A DNA stretch of 64,000 bases from JAFGMR01 sp964632755 (lineage in GTDB: Archaea; Halobacteriota; Methanosarcinia; Methanotrichales; Methanotrichaceae): assembly GCA_964632755.1 (NCBI GenBank), contig CAZWDT010000002.1, forward strand, positions 1-64,000. Reading direction: 5' to 3'. This document shows, in pieces, positions 16,703 through 26,169 of the stretch. A program made the translations under genes and the position numbers. The notes beneath the pieces are model-generated. The model was not told where the DNA came from, did not search any database, and saw only the letters and a program-made list of their open reading frames with translations. Position 1 is the first letter of the stretch. Each line of letters begins with the position of its first letter.

Positions 16703-17992
16703 ATGACGATATTAAAAAAGATAGAGGAGTTGAGCGATGAGGAGCTCCAGGGACTGCTCTACAGGCAGGTTGGCATCCAGGATATGCTGCTGTCGGTCGA
16801 TGAGATAATCAAGGGCGTGGCCACCCGAGGCGACCTGGCCCTTGCCCAGTACACCGAGCGGTTCGATGGAGCAATTCTTGCCACCTTTAGGGTGGAGGAC
16901 TCGGAGATCGATGCCGCCTATGATCTGGTGGACGGGGACCTGCTGGAAACGCTCGCGTTTGCAGCGGAGAATATCGAGGCCTTTCACGATGAGCAGAGGG
17001 AGAAGGACCTCTGGTTGACGGAGATCGCCCCGGGTGTCACCGTCGGCCAGAAGATCGTTCCAATCGATTCGGTTGGGGCCTACGTGCCGGGAGGAAGGGC
17101 CACGTACCCAAGCTCGGCGCTGATGACGGTCATCCCGGCAAAGGTGGCGGACGTCCCTAGGGTCGTTGTATGCACCCCGCCAGCGCCCGATGGCACGATT
17201 CCCCCGTTAACCCTGGTCGCTGCCGATATGGCAGGCGCAGACGAGATCTACAAGCTGGGTGGGGTTCAGGCAATCGCTGCGATGGCGTTTGGCACCGAGA
17301 GCATTGTCCCTGTGGAGAAGATCGTGGGGCCTGGAAACGCCTATGTGACGGCAGCCAAGCTGCTCGTCAGAAATACGGTTGAGATCGACTTTCCGGCGGG
17401 TCCAAGCGAAGTGCTTATTATTGCAGACGAGACAGCCCATCCCGATGTACTGGCCGCCGATATGATCGCGCAATTGGAGCACGACCCAGCGTCCATCTCG
17501 GTGCTCGTAACAATTGATGAGGTGCTCGCAGCCGCAGTTGCCGAAGAGATCGAGACGCTCGCGCTCTCTGCGGAGAGAAAGGAGATCGTCGTGCAGGGCC
17601 TTCAGAGGAGCGCCATACTGGTTGCATCAAGTACCGAGGACGCGGTCAACTTCGCAAATGACTTCGCACCTGAGCATCTTGAGATCGTGGTCGGGGATGG
17701 AATGGACCTTCTCAAGGGTATCCGCCATGCAGGATCTATATTCATCGGACCCCACACGCCTGTGGCAGCTGGCGACTATGCGAGCGGCACGAACCACGTC
17801 CTCCCCACATCTGGCTGGGCCAGGGTCTTTTCCGGGCTCAACGTGGACCACTTCGTAAAGAAGATCACAGTCCAGAGCCTGAGCCCGGAGGGCCTCGACC
17901 GCCTTTCCGAGGTCATCATCTCCCTCTCCGAGGCCGAGGGATTGCCAGGCCATGCGGAGTCTGTAAGGCGCAGGCTCGAGAAGCTCGGCTAG
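16703..17992 (+). CDS. hisD: Histidinol dehydrogenase
   Basis: Oxidises histidinol to histidine in two NAD-dependent steps, using Zn. 429 residues, the standard length. Recognisable are VGAYVPGGRATYPSSALM, VVCTPP, AAMAFGTESI, KIVGPGNAYVTAAK, the FPAGPSEVLI block, LEHDP and the C-terminal NHVLPTSGWARVFSGL. It follows the ligase after about 50 bases with GGAGG before the ATG. The TAG stop overlaps the stop of the convergent metalloprotease gene. Confidence 0.95.
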   Translation: MTILKKIEELSDEELQGLLYRQVGIQDMLLSVDEIIKGVATRGDLALAQYTERFDGAILATFRVEDSEIDAAYDLVDGDLLETLAFAAENIEAFHDEQREKDLWLTEIAPGVTVGQKIVPIDSVGAYVPGGRATYPSSALMTVIPAKVADVPRVVVCTPPAPDGTIPPLTLVAADMAGADEIYKLGGVQAIAAMAFGTESIVPVEKIVGPGNAYVTAAKLLVRNTVEIDFPAGPSEVLIIADETAHPDVLAADMIAQLEHDPASISVLVTIDEVLAAAVAEEIETLALSAERKEIVVQGLQRSAILVASSTEDAVNFANDFAPEHLEIVVGDGMDLLKGIRHAGSIFIGPHTPVAAGDYASGTNHVLPTSGWARVFSGLNVDHFVKKITVQSLSPEGLDRLSEVIISLSEAEGLPGHAESVRRRLEKLG

Positions 17993-18480
17993 CTTCCCTT
18001 CCTCGCCATCCGGTCCATGGCAATGAGGTATCCACGCGCCCTCTCGGCCAGGGGATACCTCATCACCAGCGACTTGAACCTGCGGCCGTGGTTTGGCTCC
18101 ACTAGATGGGCGAGCTCATGGACTATGACGTAGTCCTCAACCCAGCGGGGCATATCCATCAGCCGGTAGCTTATCGAGATCGTCCTCTCGGAGATGTTGC
18201 AGGATCCGTTCCGCTTCATCTGCCTTGTCGAGTAGGAGATGCCCTTCCAGGCAAGCTTGCCCTGGAAGTACTTGCGATTTAGATGGCGCGCTCTCTCCTC
18301 CAGCTTGGCGTCGTCGCGTCGCGTGGTCTTTTTCTCCATGCGGGCTTTCAGCCGGGATATGTGCTCCTGGAGCTCGCCTTCCGGGATATCCTCGGGGGCC
18401 ATCACCTCCATAACTCCGTCGACCATCCGCGCCTGTATGGTCTTCTTCCTTCTGGCCGATCTCTTGATAAGGATCTCCAT
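17989..18480 (-). CDS. YgjP/DUF45-type zinc metallopeptidase
   Basis: 163 residues. The C-terminal half holds the SprT-like zinc motif VHELAHLVEPNHGRRF, with HExxH followed by the third His, preceded by WKGISYSTRQMKRNGSC and the family landmark ISISYRLMDMPRWVEDYV. Shorter than bacterial YgjP (about 230 residues). The substrate is unknown. It converges with hisD with a four-base overlap, which is unusually tight for opposed genes. Confidence 0.82.
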   Translation of the reverse strand: MEILIKRSARRKKTIQARMVDGVMEVMAPEDIPEGELQEHISRLKARMEKKTTRRDDAKLEERARHLNRKYFQGKLAWKGISYSTRQMKRNGSCNISERTISISYRLMDMPRWVEDYVIVHELAHLVEPNHGRRFKSLVMRYPLAERARGYLIAMDRMARKGS

Positions 18481-18570
18481 GACCGATTCGTCTGAACCGA
18501 TTATATGAATCGCTTTCGGCCACCTTTTGCGAAATAGTCGGCTCCCTTTGGCGGAAGAGTCGGCCAGCCC

Positions 18571-21048
18571 CTAACGGAAGAGGCTTCCTGTTGTGATCCC
18601 GCCCCAGGCCATGGATCGGACCTCCCCTTTTGCCACCATGACGTCGCCGGCCATGGCCTTTCTATAGATCCGAGCCATCCTCTCAGCGTAAGCGGCAGAA
18701 CGCCATCTAGCGTCGATCACGATCGACGCGATTCCCATATCGAGAAGGTCGGGGACGGCGTCAACGAGAGAAGTCTCGACCGCGTTGAAGATGTGCGTTC
18801 GCCCCTCGGCGTCCAACCTGAGGGGAAACGTCCTTCCGGTCAAGTCCAATAGACCCAAGGTCGAGTCTCGAACGCTCAGGGGTCGAGCAGCCCTGCAGGG
18901 GAGGCAGTCATCGGAGACCATGACCTCCTGGTTGCCCTGCACTACAAGCTCCAGCTCGGGACCTCCTCGGGACTTGACTCGGGCGGCCGTCTCCAGGATG
19001 TCCCGGGCGTTGAGCTCGGGAGAGAGGGTCAGGCGCCGAAACTCCTTCAGTAATAGGGCGGAGCGGAAGTTCCATATGTTAAGGCCGGCCGAGCCTGAGA
19101 GGTTCATTCGAGGCTCCCCCTTGATTACTGCAGTTGCAGCTCCAAGCCCGTCTACCATGACCTCGGAGATTCCCGCATCGAAGGCCTTTGGAAGGAGGGG
19201 CTTGGCAATGTCTAGGAACCTGCGGCGGGTGATACGTGGCCACTTCCAGACGAGCTTTTCTGTGCCTGCCGCCTGAACCGCCATATCGAGCGTGTCCATG
19301 ATGGAAGAGGCCGGGGGAGCGAGGGAGTCGATTCGATCCTCCGGCTGGAAGTAGATTCGATCGCATCCGCCCAGTATCGCCCCTTCAACTGTCTCAAGGC
19401 TATCGGCGTACGCTGCGAGGGCCGGGCTGGAACTTCGACTTGGACTTGAGGGCTCGGTCCAGCCATCGAGAAGCTTCGACCTGGAAGATGCGACCTCCTC
19501 GATCGAGGGCTTGTAGGCCTCGATGAGCGAGACCTCGGCCCCTTTCAGCAGATCGCGGCGCAGCTCATTGATGGCTCTCAAAGGGGCGAAGAGCCCCCCG
19601 GGGTAGCTCATCAAAAGATCAACCGCAAAGGGAGTCGCTCCGCAACGCTCGATCTGGGAGCGGATCTGTTCACTGCTGAGGGGCCTTGAGCGGGCCTTCT
19701 CCATCCGTTCGCCCTCTCGGGATACGAGCAGATCTCCCTTGGGGCCGGCAACCCTGGCCCTTGCAAGTGGCACCCCTTCGCGCCAGGTGATATCGATATG
19801 TATCGGGATTTGAGCTCTTCCTCGCCGCAGGATCGCTTCAGCCCTTCGCTCCAGGCTGGCTCGGCGCGTCATTCGAACAATCGCCCCTCGCTCGACTGAC
19901 GGGGGGACGTCGAGCGAGATTCGCCTTCTCCAGACGCGAGGATCCTTTCTTAAGACGAGCCCTACTTTGCAGTCGCCCTGGATGAAGACAAGGCCGTCTC
20001 CCATCTCTGGAATCGTGCTCCCATGGATCTCGATCAAGGCCTCGCCGTGGCCGTCGACGGATAGCACCCGTCCTAGATAGAGTCCCCGGTTCTCGGGGCT
20101 CTCGGTTGCCATCAGCGCGTCCCCTTCTTCTCCCATCAGGTATCCGGCGGTAAAGCCCCTGTTGAACGCAAGGGTGAGGGTCTGCATGTCATCGGGCGAT
20201 GGGGACCATTCGCCTTCTGAGATGGCGTCCAAGGCTCGACGATATACATCGACGACTGTTGCAACATAGAGGGGAGACCTCATCCTCCCCTCGATCTTGA
20301 TCGCCTCGACCTGGGAGCGGACGATCATCTCCAGGTGGGGGTAGAGGGAGAGGTCCCGCATGGAGAGCAGGTAGCTTTCCTTCAGGGAGACGGCCTTGGC
20401 CGAGGCGATCCTGCCGTATCCGTCCGCCTCCCCTGAAAGCAGTTGATAGGGCTTTCGGCAGGGCTGGGCGCATACGCCCCTGTTTCCGCTTCGCCCGCCG
20501 ATCGCTTGCGAGAGGAGGCACTGGCCAGAGTAGCAGTAGCATAGCGCCCCATGGACGAAGATCTCAAGGCCGATACCTGCCGAGGCCATCTCCTCCACCT
20601 CGTTGAGAGAAAGCTCCCGGCTAAGCACCACCCGTCGAAGGCCAAGCGACGCTGCCCTGATGGCACCCTCTCGGTTATGGACCGTCATCTGAGTGGAGCC
20701 ATGAATCTCCATTTCGGGGACGACCTCCTTTGCCAGGGAGAGGGCTCCTAAATCCTGGATCAGCAAGGCGTCAGCCCCCATGGCGTAGAGATCGACCATG
20801 TACTCGGCAAGCTCCGGAAGTTCGCGGTCGTGGACGAGGGTGTTCACGGTGACGTATACCTTCACGCCTCGCAGATGGGCGTGCTCGACCGCCCTCTCCA
20901 TCTCAGGAATCGCGAAGTTGGGGGAGTTGGCCCTCGCCCCAAAGCGTCTCCCGCCCAGGTAGACAGCATCGGCTCCGGAGGCCACGGCCGCTTTCATCGA
21001 GTCCCAGGAGCCTGCAGGGGCGAGCAGCTCTGGAAGCCTAAAGCTCAT
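18571..21048 (-). CDS. U32 family protein (TrhP/RlhA-like) with DUF3656
   Basis: 825 residues. The N-terminal U32 domain begins LPELLAPAGSWDSMKAAVASGADAVY-like and includes the conserved cysteine block HGALCYCYSGQC...GVCAQPCR near residues 165-200, with four Cys able to hold an iron-sulfur cluster. Relatives TrhP and RlhA hydroxylate tRNA uridine or 23S rRNA cytidine using prephenate-derived chemistry; others are annotated as collagenase-like peptidases. The middle fits DUF3656, and the C-terminal 250 residues form another TIM-barrel-like U32 half with CLPCRAARPLSV. RNA modification is the likelier role. It starts 105 bases from the divergent gene at 21153. Confidence 0.85.
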   Translation of the reverse strand: MSFRLPELLAPAGSWDSMKAAVASGADAVYLGGRRFGARANSPNFAIPEMERAVEHAHLRGVKVYVTVNTLVHDRELPELAEYMVDLYAMGADALLIQDLGALSLAKEVVPEMEIHGSTQMTVHNREGAIRAASLGLRRVVLSRELSLNEVEEMASAGIGLEIFVHGALCYCYSGQCLLSQAIGGRSGNRGVCAQPCRKPYQLLSGEADGYGRIASAKAVSLKESYLLSMRDLSLYPHLEMIVRSQVEAIKIEGRMRSPLYVATVVDVYRRALDAISEGEWSPSPDDMQTLTLAFNRGFTAGYLMGEEGDALMATESPENRGLYLGRVLSVDGHGEALIEIHGSTIPEMGDGLVFIQGDCKVGLVLRKDPRVWRRRISLDVPPSVERGAIVRMTRRASLERRAEAILRRGRAQIPIHIDITWREGVPLARARVAGPKGDLLVSREGERMEKARSRPLSSEQIRSQIERCGATPFAVDLLMSYPGGLFAPLRAINELRRDLLKGAEVSLIEAYKPSIEEVASSRSKLLDGWTEPSSPSRSSSPALAAYADSLETVEGAILGGCDRIYFQPEDRIDSLAPPASSIMDTLDMAVQAAGTEKLVWKWPRITRRRFLDIAKPLLPKAFDAGISEVMVDGLGAATAVIKGEPRMNLSGSAGLNIWNFRSALLLKEFRRLTLSPELNARDILETAARVKSRGGPELELVVQGNQEVMVSDDCLPCRAARPLSVRDSTLGLLDLTGRTFPLRLDAEGRTHIFNAVETSLVDAVPDLLDMGIASIVIDARWRSAAYAERMARIYRKAMAGDVMVAKGEVRSMAWGGITTGSLFR

Positions 21049-21152
21049 CGCGTCTTCGTCTCGCAGGCGGAGCGTTTAACGGTTGGCATGGGGAAGGACA
21101 ATTCCAGATAACCTATTTATTCGATGAGTAACCATTTTAATTAGGGATTACT

Positions 21153-22148
21153 ATGAAGAAGCACGCCGTCCTGTTCGCTATGCTCGCCTTGCTCCTCTCC
21201 TCTGAGGCTTGTGCACTGCAGTTCTTCTCGGGAAATACGGTCTCAATCGACGATCCCATTGACGACGACGTCTTCGTCGTCGGAGGTTCGGTGAACATCA
21301 ACGCTCCTGTGGAGAGCGCAGTCGTTGCCGGAGGAAACGTAAACGTCAACGCTCCGGTAAGAGGAGATCTGATCGTGACCGGCGGTCAGGTCCTTCTCTC
21401 ATCGAACGTTGGGGGAAAGGTCATTGCGCTTGGTGGCAACCTCAACATGATGGGCAACGTGACGAGGAACATCGTTGCCGCCGGAGGGCAGGTCGACTTC
21501 CATCGAAACATGACCGTTGGAAAGGATGCCTTCATCGGGGGAGGCGACGTCTACAACTCGGCGACGATAAACGGGACGCTTACCGTCAACGCCGAGAACT
21601 TCGAGGACAAGGGTCATGCAGGTTTGGTTCGCTTCTATCAGACAGAGTGTAGGGATGAGAAGCCTACAGAGCCTGGAATCAGCATCATTGGCCTGATCAT
21701 GAGCCTTGGGTTTCTCATAGCTGGCCTGATATTGCTGCGGCTCTTCCCTCAGGTCTTCGTCACAATGGACGAGGAGATCAGGTCGTCTCCTGCCATGAGG
21801 ACGATGGTGGGCTTCCTTGGCTTGGTCGTCTCTTTTGTCCTCGCCATCATCTTCGCAATGACGGTTGTAGGAGTTCCCCTCTCCTTATTGACGCTGCTAT
21901 TCCTGATGGCCGGCGTCATGCTCTCGGGGCTCTTCGTCTCCTTCAGCCTCGGTCATGCGATCACCCTACGCCTGAAGAAGGATGGGCCCATATTGGCATT
22001 CCTGGTGGGATTCATCATACTGAACATCCTCTACCAGGTTCCCTACGTGGGCTGGGTTGTATCACTAGTCGCCACAAGCCTGGGATTTGGGGCCCTGATA
22101 TACGGCCTGCTTCGTTGGCATAGGGATCAGGGCGCCCCAGTTGCATGA
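21153..22148 (+). CDS. Bactofilin-like polymer-forming protein with membrane domain
   Basis: 331 residues. A signal peptide (1-22) precedes a right-handed beta-solenoid of short repeats (residues 28-155), seen as DDDVFVVGGSVNI, SAVVAGGNVNV, GDLIVTGGQVLL and GKVIALGGNLNM. These are typical of bactofilin or polymer-forming cytoskeletal proteins. Four hydrophobic segments follow between about residue 178 and 325. The layout places the solenoid outside the membrane, so this is more likely an envelope scaffold than a cytoskeletal filament. The AT-rich region before it (TTTTAATTAGGG) supplies the promoter. Confidence 0.8.
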   Translation: MKKHAVLFAMLALLLSSEACALQFFSGNTVSIDDPIDDDVFVVGGSVNINAPVESAVVAGGNVNVNAPVRGDLIVTGGQVLLSSNVGGKVIALGGNLNMMGNVTRNIVAAGGQVDFHRNMTVGKDAFIGGGDVYNSATINGTLTVNAENFEDKGHAGLVRFYQTECRDEKPTEPGISIIGLIMSLGFLIAGLILLRLFPQVFVTMDEEIRSSPAMRTMVGFLGLVVSFVLAIIFAMTVVGVPLSLLTLLFLMAGVMLSGLFVSFSLGHAITLRLKKDGPILAFLVGFIILNILYQVPYVGWVVSLVATSLGFGALIYGLLRWHRDQGAPVA

Positions 22149-22444
22149 TGTCGGGAGGTGGGGTTCCCTCTCTCAACCCCCTTCATGCGGAAGAGATCGG
22201 CGTCGGTCATCGGCACAAAGGATCCATGCACATCCTGCCTCAACCCCCCTCCGTGCGGATAGGAAGGGCAGCCGCCGTCCAGAAGGTTGAAACATGTCGA
22301 GCCTCCCGGTCTCTTTTATCTCCTGCGGCGGCCACGACCGCTCTGGCGTGAAGGGTTGACCAGCCCTTTGAAGTGGCTTGATTCGCATATTCATCGATAT
22401 ATCAACAAGATGCAGTTCGCCCGGACTCCCCCCTCGCTCTTCTC
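22149..22444. other. Non-coding stretch before repeat copy C
   Basis: No convincing gene. The only structure seen is a short imperfect direct repeat of CTCAACCCCC(T/C)...TGCGGA near 22175 and 22242, about 67 bases apart. Confidence 0.3.
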
Positions 22445-22610
22445 GCAACTGCTCAATTGCTTGAGGGTATCAATCTTCTATTTGTACTTATTGTCAACTT
22501 TTACACATATAAAATCCCACAAAACGCCATATTTAAGCTCAAATTGGCCCTGAATGAACGCGCATTAATGGAAAATATTAACGTTCATTCGCATATCATT
22601 CGCGGTTGAG
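22445..22610 (-). repeat. Intergenic repeat, copy C (inverted orientation)
   Basis: On the minus strand this block reads CAACCGCGAATGATATGCG, then GAATGAACGTTAATAT, and ends AGTTGACAATAAGTACAA, GAAGATTG and CCCTCAAGCAATTGAGCA. It aligns best with copy B at 44302-44470, sharing the GTTGACAATAA core and the right end. It lies alone in the long gap before the symporter. Confidence 0.6.
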
Positions 22611-22724
22611 ATAAGGGGAGATCTCTTTTCCACTCATCATCGCCAAAGGGCGAAAGGATTTTAAACATCTATGCTCTCCTCCGCACGTATTTGTACAATT
22701 GAATACATCATTGGAGGATCTGCC

Positions 22725-22766
22725 TTGGAAAATATGGAGATGAACTATAGATCGGGGGAGTCCTGA
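22725..22766 (+). CDS. Possible 13-residue leader peptide before the symporter genes
   Basis: TTG 22725 follows GGAGGA by six bases, and the frame ends TGA directly against the ATG of the 30-residue symporter partner. It may be a translated leader or chance. No conserved pattern is visible. Confidence 0.2.
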   Translation: MENMEMNYRSGES

Positions 22767-22859
22767 ATGGTCCCCACACCTTACCTTGCCCTCATAGTCT
22801 CGGTGATAGCGATGCTTGCCATAACCTTTCTCATCACGCTGAGGCGATTCGATGATTAA
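22767..22859 (+). CDS. Small single-helix partner of the sodium:solute symporter
   Basis: 30 residues, almost entirely one membrane helix (YLALIVSVIAMLAITFLITL) ending RRFDD. GGGGGAG sits at 22754-22760. It overlaps the symporter start by eight bases, so the two are translationally coupled. Short accessory subunits preceding the large subunit are known for several solute:sodium symporters; the assignment is from size, topology and position. Confidence 0.6.
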   Translation: MVPTPYLALIVSVIAMLAITFLITLRRFDD

Positions 22860-24273
22860 TCAGGTCCTCCTTGTGGCCTACGTTCTCGCAATAATCGTCC
22901 TATCGCTTCGACTTCGCCAGGGCACCCTCTCCGGCTTCGTGATCTCTGATCGCAACATCATGTATCCGGCAGTGATCGGGATCGCCTTCACAGCGGCCTA
23001 CTTCAGCGCGGCATCCTTCCTGGGGGGCGGAGGCTATGGCCTCGTCTGCGGCTTTCCCTGGACCATCTGGGCGGTCTTTCTGCACGTCTTCTTCGCCTGC
23101 ATGGCCTGGCTCATAGCTCCCCGGATCTGGTCGATGGCAAAGGAGTACGATGCAAGGACCGTCCCACAGCTTCTGGAGCGACGTTATAAATCCCCCGGTG
23201 GCAAGGTTGTTCTCGCCGTCATAATGCTGATCATGTACGCGATCTACCTTGTCGCGATCTACAAGGGCTGTGCCGAGCTATTCCAGGGGCTCTTAGGGGT
23301 CACCTACGTTCAGGGCCTGATCATCGCAGTCTCAATAGTCGCCGTCTATTACGTCATCGGGGGGCTTCCAGCAATACTCTGGATAAGCTTCATCCAGGGG
23401 ATCTTGATGCTTGTAGGGGCCGTTCTGCTCTACGGAAGCCTTTTGCAGAGGGGCGGCGGAATGCAGATCTGGGAGCATATCCCTGCTGCAGTCACCTCCA
23501 TGAGCGGCTATATGATGCCCTGGGAGAAAAGCTTAGGGATGGCGTTCTCTATCAGCCTGGGCCTCGTTGCCCTGCCCGACCTATTGATCATGATCTTCTC
23601 TGCACGGGATAGGCGGGTGGTACGCTTTGCAGGAATATACGGCCCGATCTCCATTGCGGTATACGCCTTCTGCATCTTCTCAATAGGCGTCCTCGCTTAC
23701 GGCGCCTTCACAGCGGAGGAGCTTGCACCCTTCGAGAAGAGCCCAGACAGCTTTATTCCTTTCGTTGCAACAACCCTACTTCCACCGGGATTCGATGCCT
23801 TGATACTCCTTGCAGCAATCTCCGCGGCCATGTCCACGATAAGCGCGATAGTCCTCGTCACAACCACATCGTTGACTTCGGACATACTGCGCTTCTTCCG
23901 GCCGGCGATCTCCGACGACCGTGTCCTTTTGCTCACGCGAGGCCTTGGAGTCGTCCTAATCGGGGTCTCCGCCCTCCTTGCAAACGACATGCCACAGGGG
24001 ATAGTGCCCCTCGTCTCCGTCAGCATGGGAGTGATTGCTTGTTGCGTCTTCGTGCCGCTGATCTTCGGGCTCTACTGGAATGGCGGCACAGGCCAGGGCT
24101 TCGTTGCAAGCCTTCTCGCATCCTTCATATCGGTCGTGCTCTGGCACTTCTATAGCGGATCGGTCATACATCCCGTATTCATTGGCCTGATATGCGGAAC
24201 GGTGGCCTACGTAGGAGTAAGCCTGTTTACTGCGGCACCCGGGAAGGAGGCCAAGGGCACGGGACATAAGTAG
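22852..24273 (+). CDS. Sodium:solute symporter (SSS family), possible acetate uptake
   Basis: 473 residues with about 13 membrane helices. Family landmarks include GFVISDRN with the GGRS-like region replaced, AAYFSAASFLGGGGYGLVCGFPWTIW, the RY(K/R)-type LLERRYKSPGGK, YYVIGGLPAILWISFIQG and AAISAAMSTISAIVLVTTT near helix 8-9, the sodium-site region. SSS proteins of this group transport monocarboxylates, pantothenate or proline. In an acetate-limited methanogen acetate is an attractive substrate, but this is not shown by sequence. TAG stop; a hairpin terminator follows. Confidence 0.85.
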   Translation: MINQVLLVAYVLAIIVLSLRLRQGTLSGFVISDRNIMYPAVIGIAFTAAYFSAASFLGGGGYGLVCGFPWTIWAVFLHVFFACMAWLIAPRIWSMAKEYDARTVPQLLERRYKSPGGKVVLAVIMLIMYAIYLVAIYKGCAELFQGLLGVTYVQGLIIAVSIVAVYYVIGGLPAILWISFIQGILMLVGAVLLYGSLLQRGGGMQIWEHIPAAVTSMSGYMMPWEKSLGMAFSISLGLVALPDLLIMIFSARDRRVVRFAGIYGPISIAVYAFCIFSIGVLAYGAFTAEELAPFEKSPDSFIPFVATTLLPPGFDALILLAAISAAMSTISAIVLVTTTSLTSDILRFFRPAISDDRVLLLTRGLGVVLIGVSALLANDMPQGIVPLVSVSMGVIACCVFVPLIFGLYWNGGTGQGFVASLLASFISVVLWHFYSGSVIHPVFIGLICGTVAYVGVSLFTAAPGKEAKGTGHK

Positions 24274-24310
24274 CTGTATAGTAGCTGTGTATGCAGAATA
24301 AGGACCTTAA

Positions 24311-24341
24311 GGGGCTGCCCTCTTTATGGGGCGCCCCTTTC
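24311..24341 (+). terminator. Terminator-like hairpin after the symporter
   Basis: GGGGCTGCCC and GGGGCGCCCC flank a TCTTTAT loop, pairing with two central mismatches, followed by TTTC. It lies between convergent genes. Confidence 0.45.
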
Positions 24342-24361
24342 TTCATGATTTCTAGGTCTCG

Positions 24362-24664
24362 TCAGACCGTATAGTCGGCAACAAGCCGGTCCCTGCAGAC
24401 CTTGCCCACAAAATCGGCCACCTTGATGTGATCTGGGTGGGCTTGGTAGCGATGCAGGCCATCGAGCCCATCGAACTCCGAATATAGGACCAGGTCGCAG
24501 CCCACATTCCCATCCGATATATTGATGCCCACCTCGAATAACTTGATCTCCTCGATGATATCCTTCAGCCCTTCCAGCTGGGCCTTCAACCTCTGCATGT
24601 TCTGCCGCCCATCTGCGTCCTCCGCGAACTCCTTCATCCTGAACATGACGATATGTCTGAGCAT
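24362..24664 (-). CDS. Dabb (stress-responsive A/B barrel) domain protein
   Basis: 100 residues from MLRHIVMFRMKEFAED to the C-terminal HIKVADFVGKVCRDRLVADYTV. The pattern with the GCDLVLYSEFDGLDGLHRYQAHPDH block is the Dabb ferredoxin-like fold. Some relatives are cyclases or decarboxylases; most are of unknown function. ATG 24664 is chosen because GGAGG lies just upstream; a longer frame to 24724 lacks this. Last gene of the minus-strand operon starting with GerW. Confidence 0.8.
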   Translation of the reverse strand: MLRHIVMFRMKEFAEDADGRQNMQRLKAQLEGLKDIIEEIKLFEVGINISDGNVGCDLVLYSEFDGLDGLHRYQAHPDHIKVADFVGKVCRDRLVADYTV

Positions 24665-24720
24665 CCCTCCAGCCTCCGCCATGTCGGAGGTTGTCAGGAT
24701 TAATAACGCTTTCCGGCCTC

Positions 24721-25317
24721 TCACCTCCAGCCGGCCTCTGGCCTCCTAGGCTCCTCCTGCCATGGGAGGTATCCCTGCCTCGCAAGCTCATCCACCTCGA
24801 AGCTCAGGTACTCCTCCTCCCTCATGCCGGCCCTCGATGCTGCGATGTTCGACGGAAACGTATCGAGCATCGTGTTGTACTCCTGGACTATGTTGTTGTA
24901 GGTGTAGCGGTATCTGGCGATCTCGTCCTCCACTTCCCTTATGGCACTCATGGTCACTGCCACGGCCTCCGAGGTCTTGAGGTCTGGATAGCTCTCGGCA
25001 ACGGCGCTGATCTTTCCTATCAGGCCCTGGCTCTCGCCTTGGATGCGGTCCAGGTCCTTAGGCCGGGCCTCCCCAAGGCCGGCTCGAAGGTCGGTTATGC
25101 GCTCGAGCACCTTCCTCTCGAAGTGAGCATAAGCCTCGGTCGAGGCCACAAGCCCCTCGACCATATCGAGCCTCTTCTTCATCGCCACCCTGATCTGGGA
25201 TAATGTGGCCTCTGCTCCGTTTCTAAGGCTTTGAAGGCGGTTGTATAGGCCTACCATGTAGGCTGCAATCGAGATCGCGGCAATCCCTGCCAGGATGAGG
25301 TAGATGAGGAGTGACAT
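24721..25317 (-). CDS. LemA family protein
   Basis: 198 residues. An N-terminal membrane helix (IYLILAGIAAISIAAYMVGLYN) is followed by a long helical bundle. The LemA signature NRLQSLRNGAEATLSQIRVAMKKRLDMVEGLV and the later YNNIVQEYNTMLDTFPSNI are both clear. LemA proteins are membrane-anchored helical bundles of unclear function, often beside envelope-stress genes. It follows the methyltransferase after 12 bases. Confidence 0.88.
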   Translation of the reverse strand: MSLLIYLILAGIAAISIAAYMVGLYNRLQSLRNGAEATLSQIRVAMKKRLDMVEGLVASTEAYAHFERKVLERITDLRAGLGEARPKDLDRIQGESQGLIGKISAVAESYPDLKTSEAVAVTMSAIREVEDEIARYRYTYNNIVQEYNTMLDTFPSNIAASRAGMREEEYLSFEVDELARQGYLPWQEEPRRPEAGWR

Positions 25318-25329
25318 GTGTATGCTAGT

Positions 25330-26154
25330 TCATCCCATTCGATATCTATCTGATCCCGATCGACCGAAGACCGCTTCTAGCCGCACCATCCTCACATGGA
25401 CCTTCCCCTCATCGTCCGGGGTGTGTGTCTGCAGATATCGGCCGGCTACCTCGGCTACGAACTCCTCCGCCCGGTCCGCCGTGAGCCGCTCCAGGTAGGG
25501 GTGCCACGTCGTCTTGATCCAGGCCTCGAGCCCTCGCCTGCCTGGCTGGACCATATCCTTCTCGATCAGCTCGACGCGGATCGGGACCAGGCCCGCCTCC
25601 TCGATCCAGCCGCGGTACTCCTCCGAATCGAAGAAGCTGTACGGCTCTTCGAACTCGATGAAGCCCTCCTTCCAGCGATCCTCTGCGATCATCGATTCTG
25701 CGATCATAAGGATCCCGCTTGCGTTTCCCCTGCCCCCGAACTGCAGATACGCCCATCCATTTGGGCCGAGGGCTCGTCCTATGCCTTCGAGGACGGGGGG
25801 GTGATCCCTCACCCAGTGAAGGCAGGCGAAGGATACAACGAGATCGAACTCCTCCTCGAACTCCAGGCAGCTTGCGTCGCCGCGACAAAAGCTGAGGTTG
25901 GGGTTCGTCGTTGGGGAAAAGCTCTCATTCGCAAAGGAGACCATCTGGGGGGAGATGTCGATCCCGACGGCCGATCCACCGGGAAGCATCTTTGCAATCT
26001 CGGCAGTGATCGATCCATCGCCGCAGCCTATGTCAAGCACTCGCTCATCTCCCCTCAGCTCAAGCTTTGCGATCACCTCCCTCGCCCATCTCCTCTGCTC
26101 CGAGGCGCTCTCGCGATATCCCCTTGGGTCCCACCTCTCGCCATATTCGCGCAT
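25330..26154 (-). CDS. Class I SAM-dependent methyltransferase
   Basis: 274 residues. Motif I VLDIGCGDGS (residues 39-48), an acidic residue after GIDIS and the motif IV-like FDLVVSFACLHWV are present. The overall arrangement resembles trans-aconitate 2-methyltransferase and ubiquinone-type small-molecule methyltransferases; the substrate is unknown. It lies between a short GerW-like gene and LemA with gaps of 12-15 bases, so it is part of that operon. Confidence 0.85.
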   Translation of the reverse strand: MREYGERWDPRGYRESASEQRRWAREVIAKLELRGDERVLDIGCGDGSITAEIAKMLPGGSAVGIDISPQMVSFANESFSPTTNPNLSFCRGDASCLEFEEEFDLVVSFACLHWVRDHPPVLEGIGRALGPNGWAYLQFGGRGNASGILMIAESMIAEDRWKEGFIEFEEPYSFFDSEEYRGWIEEAGLVPIRVELIEKDMVQPGRRGLEAWIKTTWHPYLERLTADRAEEFVAEVAGRYLQTHTPDDEGKVHVRMVRLEAVFGRSGSDRYRMG

Positions 26155-26169
26155 GAATGCTCGCCGGCT

